Source: Oscillospiraceae bacterium (lineage in GTDB: Bacteria > Bacillota > Clostridia > UMGS1810). Taken from it: a DNA stretch of 39,325 nt. Positions 29,394 to 38,817 of this stretch are shown here, piece by piece; the stretch's first letter is position 1; every line of letters begins with the position of its first letter. The notes beneath the pieces are model-generated. The model was given only the letters and a program-made list of their open reading frames with translations, was not told the DNA's origin and made no database searches. Location of the stretch: contig SVKG01000002.1 of the NCBI GenBank assembly GCA_015068565.1, positions 1 to 39,325 of the forward strand. Direction: 5' to 3'. The position numbers and the translations under genes were made by a program.

Positions 29394-31166
29394 TTATTGT
29401 ACCAATTCGTTTGTGGTGCTCTCCATTGTTGCCGTTCCTTCCGTTACTGTTTCCTCTGCTGTGGGCTGAACATTTTGTGCTGCTTCGTCAGAAGTTATGT
29501 CGGTTTCTGAGGGTGTGTCGCTCACGGGAACTTCTGCCGTCGCCTCCTCTGCCATTTCATCTCCGACACCTTCGGCAATATCCCCCTCTGCATCGGGGAG
29601 TTCCTCTGCTATCTCACCCTCGGGCAAGACTTCTTCCGGTTTGGGCGGAACAAGGACTATTTTATGAATAGGACTGTATACGCTTTTATGGATAAACTTA
29701 CTGGACACAACCTTACCGTCTTCCACAACTTTTTTATATGTGTTTACAACGGCACCATTGCTTCCGGTTTGTTTAACTTTTGTCTGACCCTCGGCAATGG
29801 TTTCATCTTCTTCCTCTCTAACGGAGAAAGGAGTCGAACTTACCCACTCTGTCCAGATTTCTACCTGTTTATCAGAGGTTTTTTTGCCGTGTACGGAAAC
29901 TGTAAGTATACCGCCACTCGCATGAGCGGTTATTTTAACAGGGTCTGCATACTGATTTTTGAACTTGAAATCTATACTGCCATAGGAAACAGTGGCATCT
30001 CTGCCCAAAGAAACATACGCTACGGGCAATGAATGGGCGGTACGGGAAACTATCTCCAAATCCGCATACAGCACCGCATTATACAAAGTAGAGGACACCT
30101 GACATATTCCGCCGCCAAGACCGTCTACCACTTCGCCCCCCGCATAAACCTTTGCTCCGGCAAAGCCCCTTGCCTCGGTTCTTTCGCCCACAAGGGCGTT
30201 ATACGAAAAGACATCCCCCTGTTTTAAAACTACATTATTTATATTACGGGCGGCCAAGGATACGTTTTTCGTTCTGCCAACCTCGCCGGGGTTATATTTG
30301 GTTGTATATGTGCCAAGGCAATCACCGAACATGGATTTATCCAGTTCCTCCAATGTCATCTCAGGTGCCACCACGATTACGGGGATAAAATATTCTTTTG
30401 AGTTCTTTAAATTATCCTTCAATATCGCCTCTGCCTCGGAAACATCAAAATCAATTCCGTCGGCACTTTCTGTATACGAAATCCGCATATTTGAAATGGA
30501 ATATTCCGCGTTTACGGGCTTTTTGGCGTATTGTTCGTAAAGTTTTTCGGCAGACAGCAAAGTGGGATTTACCGTCTCTATAACAAGTTCTATCGAATCA
30601 GGCTTTTCGGTTGCCGCCGAAACAACATCTTTACGGAATTTATCTCGGCTTACATCAAGCCCCTCACTGCCGTTTGTTATATAAAGTTTATCACCTTCGA
30701 GGCGGATTTGAGGTTCTACCGACGGAGTTCGCATATCCCCGATATGTTCCTCAAACACAGCATCAAGTTTTTTATCATCCCATTTAATCTCTATGGGCAA
30801 GTCAACGGGGTTAAACATAACATTGAAGATATTACCGATACGGTTGAATATATTTTCGTCTCTGCCGTAAGCGTGGGCAGTTGATACGGTTTTTTCAGCA
30901 TCACATTCAAGGTCTATATCATCAGAAGCAACAGTAAACCGTCTGCCCTCACACACAAACTCAGGCAGTTTAGTATAAAAATCTTTGCTCTGCAACAGTT
31001 GCATTGCTTCCTCTGTGGTTTTACCGCCAAGGTCAACTCCGCCAACCGATATGCCGTTATAAATCCTGCCGTTAAACGTGAGCAAAGCCAAAAGCGCTAT
31101 CGCTGCCGCAACAACAATAGCAGATACAATTATAATAATCTTAGTTGTCATTTTCATATTCTTCAT
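29394..31166 (-). CDS. VanW family protein with peptidoglycan-binding-like domain and acidic C-terminal tail
   Basis: N-terminal TM, NVSLAARNINNVVLKQGDVFSYNALVGERTEARGFAGAKVYAGGEVVDGLGGGICQVSSTLYNAVLYADLEIVSRTAHSLPVAYV. Confidence 0.94.
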   Translation of the reverse strand: MKNMKMTTKIIIIVSAIVVAAAIALLALLTFNGRIYNGISVGGVDLGGKTTEEAMQLLQSKDFYTKLPEFVCEGRRFTVASDDIDLECDAEKTVSTAHAYGRDENIFNRIGNIFNVMFNPVDLPIEIKWDDKKLDAVFEEHIGDMRTPSVEPQIRLEGDKLYITNGSEGLDVSRDKFRKDVVSAATEKPDSIELVIETVNPTLLSAEKLYEQYAKKPVNAEYSISNMRISYTESADGIDFDVSEAEAILKDNLKNSKEYFIPVIVVAPEMTLEELDKSMFGDCLGTYTTKYNPGEVGRTKNVSLAARNINNVVLKQGDVFSYNALVGERTEARGFAGAKVYAGGEVVDGLGGGICQVSSTLYNAVLYADLEIVSRTAHSLPVAYVSLGRDATVSYGSIDFKFKNQYADPVKITAHASGGILTVSVHGKKTSDKQVEIWTEWVSSTPFSVREEEDETIAEGQTKVKQTGSNGAVVNTYKKVVEDGKVVSSKFIHKSVYSPIHKIVLVPPKPEEVLPEGEIAEELPDAEGDIAEGVGDEMAEEATAEVPVSDTPSETDITSDEAAQNVQPTAEETVTEGTATMESTTNELVQ

Positions 31167-31195
31167 ACATAACCCCACCGTATATGTGAAATTGG

Positions 31196-31237
31196 TTTTT
31201 TCAAAACACACAACGGGTATTGTATGTTTTGAAAAAA
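31196..31237. repeat. 13 bp perfect inverted repeat in the nifJ-VanW intergenic region
   Basis: ttttttcaaaaca (31196-31208) / tgttttgaaaaaa (31225-31237). Confidence 0.75.
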
Positions 31238-31266
31238 AGGCGAGAGCACATCAAGTACTCTCGCCT
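31231..31266 (-). terminator. Terminator of nifJ
   Basis: aggcgagag-tacttgatgtg-ctctcgcct then T run on minus strand. Confidence 0.88.
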
Positions 31267-31294
31267 AAAACTAAGCACTCGTCAAGGATTAAAA

Positions 31295-34200
31295 TTAATC
31301 GCGAGCCTGTCTTTTATAAGTTTCGTATCTTTCAGCCAGATCCTTTTCTGCTTTGTCAAAGAGTTTCTCTGCAACTTCGGGGAACGCCTTTTTAAGCATG
31401 AGGTATCTGTTTTCGCCTTCCAAGAATTCTTTAACTGTGCCTGTGGGTTCCTTAGAGTCAAGAATGAAGGGGTTCTTGCCTTCTTCTTTAAGGAGAGGAT
31501 TATATCTCCACAAGTGCCAGTAGCCTGTTTCAACGGCTTTCTTTTCTTCGGCAATTGAGTTACCCATACCGCCTTTTGCTTTGATACCGTGGTTGATACA
31601 GGGAGCATAAGCGATAATAAGTGAAGGTCCGGGATATGCTTCTGCTTCTTTGATTGCTTTAAGAGCCTGAGCCATATCAGCACCAAGAGCAATCTGCGCT
31701 ACATACACATAACCGTAGGTTGTGCCGATCATACCCAAATCCTTTTTCTTAACCCTCTTACCGGATGCAGCAAATTTAGCAACCGCAGCAGTAGGTGTAG
31801 ATTTAGATGACTGACCGCCTGTGTTTGAGTAAACCTCGGTATCTACAACGAAAATGTTTACATCCTCGCCGGATGCGATAACGTGGTCAAGACCGCCGTA
31901 ACCGATATCGTATGCCCAACCGTCACCACCGAAGATCCACTGTGACTTCTTAACGAGATAGTCGCATCTGTCAGCAATCTCTTTAACAGCAGCATTGCTC
32001 ATATCAGCATCTTTAATAAGTGCTTCGATCTTATCAGCGGCTTCTTTTGAACCCTTAGCGCAATCTTTTGCGTCGATCCATTCTTTGAAAGCAGCAGCCA
32101 GTTCAGGTGATACTGCATCCATTGCTTCGTTCATTCTTGCAGCAAGAGTGTTTCTTACTTTCTTATTGGCGATTGCCATACCAAGACCGAACTCAGCGTT
32201 ATCCTCGAAGAGAGAGTTTGCCCATGCGGGACCTCTGCCGTTCTCGTCTTTGCAGTAAGGCATTGAAGGTGCTGATCCGCCCCAGATTGAAGTACAACCT
32301 GTTGCATTGGCTACCATCATTCTGTCACCAAACAGTTGTGTGATAAGTTTGATATAAGGTGTCTCACCGCAACCTGCACAAGCGCCTGAGAATTCAAGGT
32401 AAGGCTGTGCGAACTGTGAGTTCTTGATGTTTGAAGATTTATCAACGAGGTGCGCTTTATTCTTAACTGTTTCAATACCGTAGGTCCAGTTAACTGCTTC
32501 AACCTCTGAAACCTCGTCGATGGGTTTCATAACAAGTGCCTTGCCCTTAGGTGCGGGACATACGTTTGCACAAACGCCGCAGCCCAAGCAGTCAAGAGGA
32601 GATACCTGAATTCTGAATTCAAGACCTGCAAAGTCCTTACCGATGGCTTTGAGTGTTTCAAATCCGGCAGGAGCAGCAGCCTTTTCTGCTTCGTCAACCA
32701 ATACGGGACGGATAGCAGCGTGAGGACATACGAGTGAACACTGGTTACACTGGATACAGGTGTCTTTGTTCCAAGAGGGAACCATAACGGCTACGCCGCG
32801 TTTTTCATATCTTGATGTGCCTGTTTCGAAAGTTCCGTCTTCACGGCCTAAGAATGTGCTCACGGGGAGTTTATTACCGCGCTGTGCATTTACAGGGTCA
32901 ACTACCTTTGTGATGAACTCGGGACGGTTAGCATCTACTTTGATATCGTCCTTTGCATCCTTCCAACTAGCTGGAACATCAATCTTAACGAGAGCGTCAA
33001 CTGCACCGTCAACTGCTGCGCAGTTCATGTTAACGATTTCGTCACCCTTCTTGCCGTATGTCTTTTTAATTGCCTCTTTAATGAGTTTAACTGCTTCATC
33101 AAAAGGAATAACATTGGCAAGTTTGAAGAACGCACTCTGTGTTACCATGTTGATTCTTGTAGAACCGAGACCAACCTTAACTGCAACATCAACAGCGTTG
33201 ATGGTGTAGAAGTTGATTTCGTTTTCTGCAATATAGCGTTTTACGTTAGCGGGGAGTCTGTCATTAAGTTCCTCGGGTGTCCATACGCAGTTCAAAAGGA
33301 ATGTTCCGCCTTTTCTTAAACCTTCGAGTACATCGTACTGATATACATAAGCAGGTTTATGACATGCTATATAGTCAGCCTCGTCGAGGAGGTATGTTGA
33401 CTTGATGGGAGTTTTACCAAATCTTAAATGAGACATGGTAACACCGCCGGATTTTTTGGAGTCGTAATCAAAATATGCCTGAGCATACATATCAGTATTG
33501 TCACCGATGATTTTGATAGCGTCTTTGTTAGCACCAACTGTACCGTCTGAACCGAAGCCCCAGAACTTACAACGTGTTGCACCGGCAGGAGCAGCGTTTA
33601 CTCTTTCGCCAAGTTCAAGTGAAAGGTTTGTAACGTCGTCTTTGATACCGATTGTAAACTCTTTCTTGGGTTCTTTTGCATCAAGGTTAGCAAATACTGC
33701 AACAAGTTGTGTGGGAGTAGTATCTTTTGAACCAAGACCGAAACGTCCGCCGATAATCATGGGTGCTTTGTCGCAATCTTTATAAAGGTTGCAAACATCA
33801 AGATAAAGAGGTTCGCCAAGTGAACCGGGTTCTTTTGTTCTGTCAAGTACTGCAATCTTTTCAACAGTCTTGGGCATTACATCGAAGAAGTATTTTGCAG
33901 AGAAAGGTCTGTAAAGGTGAACTTCAAGTACACCAACCTTTTCGCCTTTTGCATTAAGGTAATCAACAGTTTCTTCAAGTGCCTGACATACACTGCCCAT
34001 AGCAACGATAACCTTTGTTGCATCAGCAGCACCGTAATAATTGAAGGGTTTGTACTCACGGCCTGTGATTTTGGTGATTTCCTTCATGTAATCTGCAACG
34101 ATATCGGGAATTGCATCGTAATATTTATTACATGCCTCTCTGCCCTGGAAGTAGATATCGCCGTTCTGTGCTGTACCGCGGAGTACGGGATGTTCAGGGT

Positions 34201-34825
34201 TGAGTGCTCTGTCTTTGAACTCTTTGAGTGCTTTCCAGTCAACGAGTTTTTTGAGGTCTTCATAATCCATAACTTCAATCTTCTGGATTTCGTGTGATGT
34301 ACGGAAACCGTCAAAGAAATGAAGGAAAGGAACTCTACCTTTAATTGAAGCAAGGTGTGCAACACCGCCTAAGTCCATTGTTTCCTGAACACTGCCTGAT
34401 GCGAGCATCGCAAAACCTGTCTGACGACAAGCCATAACGTCCTGATGGTCGCCGAAAATGTTAAGCGCATGTGCAGCCAATGCACGGGCACTTACATGGA
34501 ATACAGTGGGAAGAAGTTCACCCGCGATCTTGTACATATTGGGGATCATAAGGAGCAATCCCTGTGATGCTGTGAATGTGGTGGTCATAGCACCTGCTTG
34601 AAGTGAACCGTGAACAGCACCTGCTGCACCGGCCTCGGACTGCATCTCTACAACTTCAACAGTCTCACCATAAATGTTCTTCAAGCCTTTTGCACTCCAC
34701 TCATCAACATATTCAGCCATTGTTGACGAAGGAGTAATGGGGTAAATTGCCGCAACCTCAGTAAACGCATACGCGCAATGAGCAGCAGCGCAGTTACCGT
34801 CCATGGTCTTAAATGTTTTAGCCAT
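31295..34825 (-). CDS. nifJ: Pyruvate:ferredoxin (flavodoxin) oxidoreductase
   Basis: MAKTFKTMDGNCAAAHCAYAFTEVAAIYPITPSSTMAEYVDEW; CIQCNQCSLVCPHAAIRP and CLGCGVCANVCP clusters; ACAGCGETPYIKLITQLFGDRMMVANATGCTSIWG TPP domain. Confidence 0.98.
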   Translation of the reverse strand: MAKTFKTMDGNCAAAHCAYAFTEVAAIYPITPSSTMAEYVDEWSAKGLKNIYGETVEVVEMQSEAGAAGAVHGSLQAGAMTTTFTASQGLLLMIPNMYKIAGELLPTVFHVSARALAAHALNIFGDHQDVMACRQTGFAMLASGSVQETMDLGGVAHLASIKGRVPFLHFFDGFRTSHEIQKIEVMDYEDLKKLVDWKALKEFKDRALNPEHPVLRGTAQNGDIYFQGREACNKYYDAIPDIVADYMKEITKITGREYKPFNYYGAADATKVIVAMGSVCQALEETVDYLNAKGEKVGVLEVHLYRPFSAKYFFDVMPKTVEKIAVLDRTKEPGSLGEPLYLDVCNLYKDCDKAPMIIGGRFGLGSKDTTPTQLVAVFANLDAKEPKKEFTIGIKDDVTNLSLELGERVNAAPAGATRCKFWGFGSDGTVGANKDAIKIIGDNTDMYAQAYFDYDSKKSGGVTMSHLRFGKTPIKSTYLLDEADYIACHKPAYVYQYDVLEGLRKGGTFLLNCVWTPEELNDRLPANVKRYIAENEINFYTINAVDVAVKVGLGSTRINMVTQSAFFKLANVIPFDEAVKLIKEAIKKTYGKKGDEIVNMNCAAVDGAVDALVKIDVPASWKDAKDDIKVDANRPEFITKVVDPVNAQRGNKLPVSTFLGREDGTFETGTSRYEKRGVAVMVPSWNKDTCIQCNQCSLVCPHAAIRPVLVDEAEKAAAPAGFETLKAIGKDFAGLEFRIQVSPLDCLGCGVCANVCPAPKGKALVMKPIDEVSEVEAVNWTYGIETVKNKAHLVDKSSNIKNSQFAQPYLEFSGACAGCGETPYIKLITQLFGDRMMVANATGCTSIWGGSAPSMPYCKDENGRGPAWANSLFEDNAEFGLGMAIANKKVRNTLAARMNEAMDAVSPELAAAFKEWIDAKDCAKGSKEAADKIEALIKDADMSNAAVKEIADRCDYLVKKSQWIFGGDGWAYDIGYGGLDHVIASGEDVNIFVVDTEVYSNTGGQSSKSTPTAAVAKFAASGKRVKKKDLGMIGTTYGYVYVAQIALGADMAQALKAIKEAEAYPGPSLIIAYAPCINHGIKAKGGMGNSIAEEKKAVETGYWHLWRYNPLLKEEGKNPFILDSKEPTGTVKEFLEGENRYLMLKKAFPEVAEKLFDKAEKDLAERYETYKRQARD

Positions 34826-34888
34826 GATAATTCTGCCTCCTATCAAATTTCTATACATAATATAAAAAAGACATAAACATACAAACTG

Positions 34889-34917
34889 ATTATAACACAT
34901 GTTTTTTCAATTTTCAA
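34889..34917 (-). promoter_or_regulatory. Strong promoter of nifJ
   Basis: minus strand TTGAAA-N17-TATAAT with extended -10 TGTTATAAT. Confidence 0.75.
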
Positions 34918-35147
34918 ATACTATTTTTACATTTTTGAGATTTGTCGAATTTTTATAAATACAGACATATTTTGGGGTTTTGTTTTGTTAAACTGCCCAA
35001 GCGATGCAACACAGCAATCACAATGTACCGCTTCAATCCGTGTTTGTCAAAAAAATGGCGGTCGGGTTAATGACTTTTTATATGTTTGATAATATGAGGG
35101 AATAATACATAAACTGTATGTAAGTAAATACAGAAAGGATGATTTTT

Positions 35148-36578
35148 TTGACACTTGGTAAAAAGGAAAATCCCGATGCCTCCATCGGAAACAAATACTT
35201 TGGCACAGACGGTTTCAGGGGCGAAGCCAATATGAATCTTACATCTATGCAGGCGTACAAGGTGGGCAGATTTCTCGGCTGGTATTTTTCTTCTGCCCTT
35301 TCAGGTTGCGATAAGGCCGCTTACCGTCCGCGCATCGTAATAGGCAAAGATACCCGCCGTTCAAGTTATATGATTGAATACTCCATAGCAGCAGGTATAA
35401 CTGCTTCGGGAGCAGACGCTTATATGCTGCACGTTACCACCACGCCCAGCGTTTCCTACGTTACAAGACAGGATGATTTTGACTGCGGTATTATGATTAC
35501 TGCATCACACAATCCTTTCTATGACAATGGAATCAAGGTTATTAACCGCCATGGAGAAAAACTTAACGATAAGACGATTTCCCTTATTGAAGCATATCTT
35601 GACGGCAACCTCAAAACTCTCGGTATAAACGACGATGACATCCCTCTTGCAAAACGCGAGAGAATCGGACGTATTATCGACTATGTTTCCGGCAGAAACC
35701 GTTATGTGGGATATCTTATATCTCTCGCATCAAATTCATACAAGAATTTAAGAATCGGTCTTGACTGCGCAAACGGCGCATCATGGATGATTGCAAAATC
35801 AGTATTTGCCGCATTGGGTGCACACACAACTGTAATAGGCGCAGAGCCTGACGGTCTTAATGTAAACCGGGATTGTGGCTCTACCCATATTGAAAATTTA
35901 TGCAAACTGGTAAGGGAAAATCATCTTGATGCAGGTTTTGCCTTTGACGGAGATTGCGACAGATGTATCGCAGTTGACGGCAACGGCAACGTGGTTGACG
36001 GCGATGCTATGATGTATATTCTCGGAAAGCGTTTGAAATCAAGAGGTATGCTAAACGACAACACCATCGTTGCAACAGTTATGTCAAACAGCGGTCTTAT
36101 TTCAAGTCTTAAACAGGAAGGCATCAAGTGTGTGCAAACCACAGTTGGTGACCGTTTTGTTTACGAATGTATGCAGGAAAACGATTACAGTCTCGGCGGT
36201 GAACAGTCAGGCCACATAATACTCAAAAAGTACGCCACCACAGGTGACGGTCTGCTCACAGCGATTATGATTACGGAAGAGATTTGCGATTCCAAACTTT
36301 CACTCGCAGAACTTACCTCTCCCGTAAAACTCTATCCGCAGTACACAAAAAACGTGAGAGTAAAAGACAAAGACGCAGTGATGGACGACTCCGCAGTGCT
36401 CAAAGAGAGAGATGCGGTTGAAAAACTTATAGACGGCAAAGGCAGAGTGTTACTTCGTAAAAGCGGTACAGAACCTGTTATAAGGGTTATGACCGAGTGC
36501 GAGACAGAAAGGCTTTGTGTGGAATATGCCGACAGAATTGTAGAGGCAATAGTCAAGGGAGGTCACAGCATTGGTTAA
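35148..36578 (+). CDS. Phosphoglucosamine mutase/phosphomannomutase family (GlmM-like); TTG start 35148 preferred over ATG 35139
   Basis: NKYFGTDGFRGEANMNLT, IMITASHNPFYDNGIKV, FDGDCDRC, LLRKSGTEPVIRVM; RBS agaaagg fits TTG 35148. Confidence 0.93.
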   Translation: MTLGKKENPDASIGNKYFGTDGFRGEANMNLTSMQAYKVGRFLGWYFSSALSGCDKAAYRPRIVIGKDTRRSSYMIEYSIAAGITASGADAYMLHVTTTPSVSYVTRQDDFDCGIMITASHNPFYDNGIKVINRHGEKLNDKTISLIEAYLDGNLKTLGINDDDIPLAKRERIGRIIDYVSGRNRYVGYLISLASNSYKNLRIGLDCANGASWMIAKSVFAALGAHTTVIGAEPDGLNVNRDCGSTHIENLCKLVRENHLDAGFAFDGDCDRCIAVDGNGNVVDGDAMMYILGKRLKSRGMLNDNTIVATVMSNSGLISSLKQEGIKCVQTTVGDRFVYECMQENDYSLGGEQSGHIILKKYATTGDGLLTAIMITEEICDSKLSLAELTSPVKLYPQYTKNVRVKDKDAVMDDSAVLKERDAVEKLIDGKGRVLLRKSGTEPVIRVMTECETERLCVEYADRIVEAIVKGGHSIG

Positions 36579-37233
36579 GAAAGTTAAAACAAAGGAACTT
36601 TTTGATTGCAAAAACGAACACCTTGCTCTTTTTTTTGAAAAGTACGAGTATCCGTGGGAGATGCTTCCGCACATAAAAGATTTCATACTGGATTTTATAG
36701 CAAATCCCCCTGCCGGATATACGCTTATAGCAGAGGGTGTTCTCGTTGGTGAGAATGTCAGCATCCACCCCGCCGCAACAATTATGCCACCCACAGTTAT
36801 TGGCAGCGGCACAGAGATACGCCCCGGCGCATTTATAAGAGGAAGCGTTATAACAGGCACAAAATGTGTTATAGGAAATTCCAGCGAACTTAAAAATGCA
36901 ATTTTACTTGACAGCGTTCAGGTACCACACTATAATTATGTTGGGGATTCCGTACTGGGAAACAAAGCACACATGGGGGCAGGGGCTATATGCTCCAACC
37001 TTAAATCCGACGGAAAGACTGTTGTAATCCACGGAGAAGCCGAACACGAAACCGGTCTGCGAAAGATAGGTGCTATCCTGGCAGACGGCGCAGATATCGG
37101 GTGCGGATGTGTACTTAATCCCGGCACTGTAATCGGCAAGAACACATCGGTTTATCCCCTAACGTCTTTAAGGGGTGTGTATCCCGAAGACTCTATTGTA
37201 AAGGCAAATGACAATATAGTTAAAAGAAGATAA
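36571..37233 (+). CDS. Left-handed beta-helix acyltransferase, similar to GlmU C-terminal domain (TTG start)
   Basis: Hexapeptide repeats; PHYNYVGDSVLGNKAHMGAGAICSNLKSDGKTV; 8 bp overlap with upstream gene. Confidence 0.88.
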   Translation: MVKKVKTKELFDCKNEHLALFFEKYEYPWEMLPHIKDFILDFIANPPAGYTLIAEGVLVGENVSIHPAATIMPPTVIGSGTEIRPGAFIRGSVITGTKCVIGNSSELKNAILLDSVQVPHYNYVGDSVLGNKAHMGAGAICSNLKSDGKTVVIHGEAEHETGLRKIGAILADGADIGCGCVLNPGTVIGKNTSVYPLTSLRGVYPEDSIVKANDNIVKRR

Positions 37234-37253
37234 AATGAAAGGGTGTTTTTATT

Positions 37254-37964
37254 ATGAATTTTATAACAGTGGACAGTTATGAGGCTTTGAGCAAAAAAGC
37301 AGCAGACATCATCGCTTCGCAGATCATTTTAAAGAAAGACTGTGTTTTAGGTCTTGCGACAGGGTCTTCACCTGTCGGTACATACGAAATTCTTGCAAAA
37401 ATGTGTGCTGACGGAAAAATCGATTTTTCTTGTGTTACTTCTGTTAACCTTGACGAATATGCAGGGCTTACTCCTGATAACGACCAGAGTTACAGATATT
37501 TTATGAACAAGAACCTTTTTTCAAAAGTTAACATTGACATTGCAAAAACCCATGTTCCCGACGGCTGTGCTCCCGACCTTACAAAAGAGGGGGAACGTTA
37601 CGATGCACTTATAGAGGAACTTGGCGGTATAGACATTCAACTTCTCGGTATCGGGTTAGACGGTCATATCGGCTTTAATGAGCCTGACGAGTTCTTTACG
37701 GCGGAAACTCACAGTGTTAAACTTGACGAGTCAACTATCGAGGCAAACGCCCGTTTCTTTGAATCTATTGATGATGTGCCGCGCGAAGCAATCACAATGG
37801 GTATGAAATCCATTATGGGCGCAAAAAAGGTGCTCCTTATTGCCAACGGCAAAAATAAAAAGGAAATCGTTGAAAAGGCATTTTTCGGCCCTATCACTCC
37901 AAAGGTTCCTGCATCTATTTTGCAACTCCACAAAGACGTTACGGTTATCTTCTGCGAAAACTGA
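37254..37964 (+). CDS. nagB: Glucosamine-6-phosphate deaminase
   Basis: LGLATGSSPVGTYEILAKM, VNLDEYAGLTPDNDQSYRYFMNKNLF, IQLLGIGLDGHIGFNEP. Confidence 0.96.
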   Translation: MNFITVDSYEALSKKAADIIASQIILKKDCVLGLATGSSPVGTYEILAKMCADGKIDFSCVTSVNLDEYAGLTPDNDQSYRYFMNKNLFSKVNIDIAKTHVPDGCAPDLTKEGERYDALIEELGGIDIQLLGIGLDGHIGFNEPDEFFTAETHSVKLDESTIEANARFFESIDDVPREAITMGMKSIMGAKKVLLIANGKNKKEIVEKAFFGPITPKVPASILQLHKDVTVIFCEN

Positions 37965-37981
37965 TAACAAATAAAAAGCAT

Positions 37982-38010
37982 AAAAAAGCACCCTGTCGGG
38001 TGCTTTTTTT
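37982..38010. terminator. Bidirectional terminator between nagB and rnfB
   Basis: aaaaaagcaccc-tgtc-gggtgctttttt. Confidence 0.88.
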
Positions 38011-38016
38011 ATGCAA

Positions 38017-38805
38017 TCATTTTATTTTGATTATCTTTCTGGGACACGCCTCAACGCACACGCCACAGGCGGTACATTTATCCGTATCAACCTTTGCAAG
38101 GTTGTTTTCAACGTGTATAGCGTCAAACTCACACTTTTTCTCACATATCTTACAGCCGAAGCAACCCACGTCGCAGACATTACGCACAACTGCCCCCTTA
38201 TCGGCAGAGTTACAATTAACAAAAGCGCAAGGTTTATCCTCTACAAGCTTAATAAGACCCTTGGGGCAGATATCTGCACACGCTCCGCAGCCAACACATT
38301 TCGCCCTGTCTACAAAAGCCACGCCATCTGAAACGGTTATTGCTCCGTAAATACACTTTTCTGCGCAACTGCCAAGGCCCAAACATCCGTAACTGCATTC
38401 TTTGGGGCCTCCGCCAAGTTGGGACGCCGTTACACAATCGTTTGTGCCGTAATACTCGTACTTTGATTTTGCAACAGCGCAAGAGCCCACACAGGATACA
38501 TGAGCAACCTTTTTAACTCTTTTACCTGCTTGAACACCCATAATCTCTGCAATAGCAGAAAGTTTTTCATCAGTCATAAGGTTACAACGTGAGATTTGCG
38601 CACCATCTGCAACTATGCCTTTTGCAAAGGCACTGCAACCTGCATAACCGCATCCGCCACAATTTGCGCCCGGCAGGATCTCTGCTATCTTCTCTTCACG
38701 TTCATCGGTTTTTACACTGAAAACTACTGATGCAAATGCCAACAGTGCACCAAAAAACAATGCTATCGCACCTATTGACAATGCGGGAAATAATATCTCG
38801 TTCAC
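38017..38805 (-). CDS. rnfB: Rnf electron transport complex subunit B
   Basis: EKIAEILPGANCGGCGYAGCSAFAKGIV, several CxxCxxCxxxC clusters in C-terminal half. Confidence 0.96.
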   Translation of the reverse strand: MNEILFPALSIGAIALFFGALLAFASVVFSVKTDEREEKIAEILPGANCGGCGYAGCSAFAKGIVADGAQISRCNLMTDEKLSAIAEIMGVQAGKRVKKVAHVSCVGSCAVAKSKYEYYGTNDCVTASQLGGGPKECSYGCLGLGSCAEKCIYGAITVSDGVAFVDRAKCVGCGACADICPKGLIKLVEDKPCAFVNCNSADKGAVVRNVCDVGCFGCKICEKKCEFDAIHVENNLAKVDTDKCTACGVCVEACPRKIIKIK

Positions 38806-38817
38806 GTTATCTCCTCC

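Noticed and set aside
37235-37253. Possible glmS-type ribozyme or riboswitch upstream of nagB
   Set aside because: Only about 20 bp separate nagB from the upstream gene; no room for a structured riboswitch.
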